In this document: positions 42,731 through 44,191 of the stretch, piece by piece | How the letters are laid out: the number at the start of each line of letters is the position of its first letter | Position numbering within the stretch: the first letter of the stretch is position 1 | Source of the DNA: Bryobacteraceae bacterium CoA2 C42 | GTDB taxonomy: Bacteria; Acidobacteriota; Terriglobia; Bryobacterales; Bryobacteraceae | DNA length: 44,191 nucleotides | Direction: 5' to 3' | Assembly: GCA_019931245.1 (NCBI GenBank) | Contig: JAINDL010000036.1 | Coordinates: 1-44,191, forward strand | Notes under the pieces: model-generated | Told to the model about the DNA's origin: nothing | The model's input: only the letters and a program-made list of their open reading frames with translations | Database searches by the model: none | Made by a program: the position numbers and the translations under genes

Positions 42731-43738
42731 ATGATTCCATCTTCGTCAACTTCCGTTCTCGCCCTGCTTGCGGTTGCCCTGCTGTGCTGGGGGACCTGGG
42801 GCAACACCCAAAAGGCCGCCGGCAAATGGCGTTTCGAGCTGTACTACTTTGACTTTGCTCTGGGGACCATTCTCATCGCGCTGCTCGCGGCCCTTACGCT
42901 CGGCTCAATGGGGGATGGCTTTTCGTTTGAGGATAATTTGGCCATTTCCGGTAAGCGGCAGATGGCCATGGCCGCCGGAGCGGGGTTGATCTTCAACCTC
43001 GGCAACATGCTGCTGGCCGCCGCCGTCAGTTTGGCTGGCATGGCCGTGGCCTTTCCGCTGGCGATGGGGATGGCTCTGGTGGTGAGCGTGGGGTGGACGC
43101 TGGTGTGGAATCCGGCCGGCTCGGTCGGTCTGCAGGCGGGCGGCTTGGGGATGGCGCTGGCCTCCGTGATCCTCGTGGCCTTAGCGCACCGGGGCAGGGG
43201 GCTGCAGCCTGCGACGGGCAAGCGGCCGGATACCGGCCTGAAGGCTACGCTGCTGGCGGTGTTGGGAGGCGTGGCGGTAGGGCTGTATCAACCGCTGCTG
43301 GCGTTGAGCCGGGCGGGGGATCTGGGTCTGGCTGCCTACGGCGCAACGGTGTTTTTTGCGGTGGGCATCCTTTTGAGCACCCTGCTGTTCAGTCTGTACT
43401 TTATGAACCTGCCGGTGCAGGGCGATGCCGTACCGCTCCGGTACTACTGGAGAAAGCCGCACGGTCAACACATTTGGGGCTTGGCCGGCGGCCTGTTATG
43501 GGTGGTGGGGCTTATCAGTCTGGGTTTGGCGGCAAGTAGCGCCCCGGAGGTGCGGGCCGCGCCGGCTTTGATGCTGGCGGTTGAGTATGGCAGCGGTGCA
43601 CTGGCCGGGCTATGCGGATTGTTGATATGGAAAGAGTTTGCCGGGGCTTCCGGCTCCATCCGCGTCCGCCTGCTCCTGGGTCTGGTGCTCTTCCTGGTTG
43701 GGGTACTGCTGACCGCCTTCGGTCGCCAATCGGTGTAG
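42731..43738 (+). CDS. DMT-superfamily permease, sugar/ureide-transporter type
   Basis: A 335-residue polytopic membrane protein with about ten hydrophobic helices. The N-terminal LLCWGTWGNTQK resembles the start of glucose/ribose porters, RhaT-like and plant ureide permeases in the drug/metabolite transporter superfamily. It has two similar halves, the second starting near ATLLAVLGGVAVGLYQPLL (about 177). Placement after the dehydrogenase module suggests import of the substrate or its product. No Shine-Dalgarno is evident before the ATG (the leader is C/T-rich). The precise substrate is unknown. Confidence 0.78.
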   Translation: MIPSSSTSVLALLAVALLCWGTWGNTQKAAGKWRFELYYFDFALGTILIALLAALTLGSMGDGFSFEDNLAISGKRQMAMAAGAGLIFNLGNMLLAAAVSLAGMAVAFPLAMGMALVVSVGWTLVWNPAGSVGLQAGGLGMALASVILVALAHRGRGLQPATGKRPDTGLKATLLAVLGGVAVGLYQPLLALSRAGDLGLAAYGATVFFAVGILLSTLLFSLYFMNLPVQGDAVPLRYYWRKPHGQHIWGLAGGLLWVVGLISLGLAASSAPEVRAAPALMLAVEYGSGALAGLCGLLIWKEFAGASGSIRVRLLLGLVLFLVGVLLTAFGRQSV

Positions 43739-44191
43739 CCGCTCCCCTAGCAGTCCGTGGTTCAAGTCGGCCCTCCTGCTGAAATCAATTGATGCTGAAT
43801 ATGTTTCCGCATAAAACTGGGTATGGCACTGGGAACACGGAGGCAAAGGATCCGGCAGGAGATATCGTGGATCGCCCAACAGGAGTTGCCGGCCTCGGCC
43901 GCTCACCCCTTTTACACTCGGCTCAATGAACTGCTCGACGCCGAAAAGTTCGACGAGTTTGCCGAAGCTGCCTGCAAGCAGTTCTACGCCAAGAAAATGG
44001 GCCGGCCCAGCCTCACCCCGGGCATCTCCTTCCGCGCCCTCCTCGTCGGCTATTTCGAGGGCATCGATTGCGAACGCGGTATCGCCTGGCGGGCCTCCGA
44101 TTCGCTCGGTGTCCGCCACTTTCTGGGCATTGGACTCGACGAGCGCAGCCCCGATCATTCGACCCTTTCGCGCACCCGCCGGCTGATCGAC
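43739..44191 (+). mobile_element. Insertion sequence, left part (IS5/IS1182-like), cut by window edge
   Basis: The element is recognised from its transposase gene. Its left terminus is not certain; TAGCAGTCCGTGGTTCAAGT at about 43749 could be the terminal repeat, which would put the insertion about 10 bp after the permease stop. The other end lies outside the window, so neither the inverted repeat nor a target duplication can be confirmed. Confidence 0.6.
43823..44191 (+). CDS. Transposase, N-terminal part (DUF772-type, IS5/IS1182 group)
   Basis: The reading frame stays open from the ATG at 43823 to the window edge (123 codons). The fragment contains FDEFAEAACKQFYAKKMGRPSL split by short turns, then ISFRALLVGYFEGIDCERGIAW, SLGVRHFLGIGLDERSPDHSTLSRTR. 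This is the conserved N-terminal domain of IS5/IS1182 transposases (PDHSTLSRTR is diagnostic). The DDE catalytic domain is beyond the edge, so activity cannot be judged. Confidence 0.87.
   Translation, partial: MALGTRRQRIRQEISWIAQQELPASAAHPFYTRLNELLDAEKFDEFAEAACKQFYAKKMGRPSLTPGISFRALLVGYFEGIDCERGIAWRASDSLGVRHFLGIGLDERSPDHSTLSRTRRLID

Noticed and set aside
1-44191. tRNA, rRNA or CRISPR features
   Set aside because: No cloverleaf-like segment, rRNA-like conserved stretch or regularly spaced repeat was seen by eye in either strand.

Overview
The window looks like a chromosomal segment from a high-GC Gram-negative bacterium, most likely an acidobacterium of the Solibacter/Bryobacter type. This is inferred from three things: a compact dcw cluster, a paired DUF1549/DUF1553 (PSD1) and DUF1501 gene set typical of Acidobacteria and Planctomycetes, and an outer-membrane/LolA context. 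No rRNA, tRNA or CRISPR array was found. Genes are packed tightly with many ATGA, GTGA or TAATG overlaps, and no stretch over 300 bases lacks a gene.

Layout. (1) 1-4918, minus strand: a carotenoid operon read crtE > crtI > crtB > membrane-anchored molybdopterin oxidoreductase > family 2 glycosyltransferase (cut by the left edge). (2) 4988-7883: a sugar isomerase/epimerase-like TIM barrel; an HtpX protease preceded by a terminator-like hairpin; and, on the opposite strand, an OsmC protein with an ECF sigma factor. (3) 7943-12096: a heme-motif PSD1 protein and a DUF1501 protein. (4) 12093-12921, minus strand: pyrophosphatase and acylphosphatase. (5) 13210-31580: the division and wall (dcw) cluster mraZ, rsmH, ftsL-like, ftsI(PASTA), murE, murF, mraY, murD, ftsW, murG, murC, ftsQ, a short FtsA-like gene, ftsA, ftsZ, and one unrecognised gene. 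murB and ddl are absent from their usual place. (6) 31538-33578: an RluB-type pseudouridine synthase, a nitrilase and a lone receiver domain. (7) 33595-39991: an outer-membrane barrel-like protein, a DUF4139-type secreted protein, homoserine dehydrogenase, a fumarylacetoacetase-family enzyme, a small membrane protein and a LolA-like protein. (8) 40037-43738: a GMC oxidoreductase with its gluconate-dehydrogenase-subunit-3-like partner, a pentaheme cytochrome c and a sugar/ureide-type permease. (9) The right edge cuts into an IS transposase.

The most unusual item is the gene at 27116-27982, just before normal ftsA. It encodes an FtsA-fold protein of about 288 residues that appears to lack the whole 1C subdomain and the phosphate-2 aspartate, so the locus seems to make a full FtsA and a minimal, possibly ATPase-dead, paralogue. 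Other points worth a look are the 17-bp hairpin plus T6 in the htpX leader, the osmC and sigma genes in one frame separated by one stop codon, a molybdoenzyme inside a carotenoid operon, and the pentaheme cytochrome next to a GMC dehydrogenase.

From 1 to about 33.5 kb the plus strand is visibly G-rich whichever strand is coding: plus-strand genes favour G-ending codons and minus-strand genes C-ending codons. From about 35 kb onward plus-strand genes use many more C-ending codons, so the skew weakens or flips. All functional calls rest on reading motifs by eye; no database search was possible.
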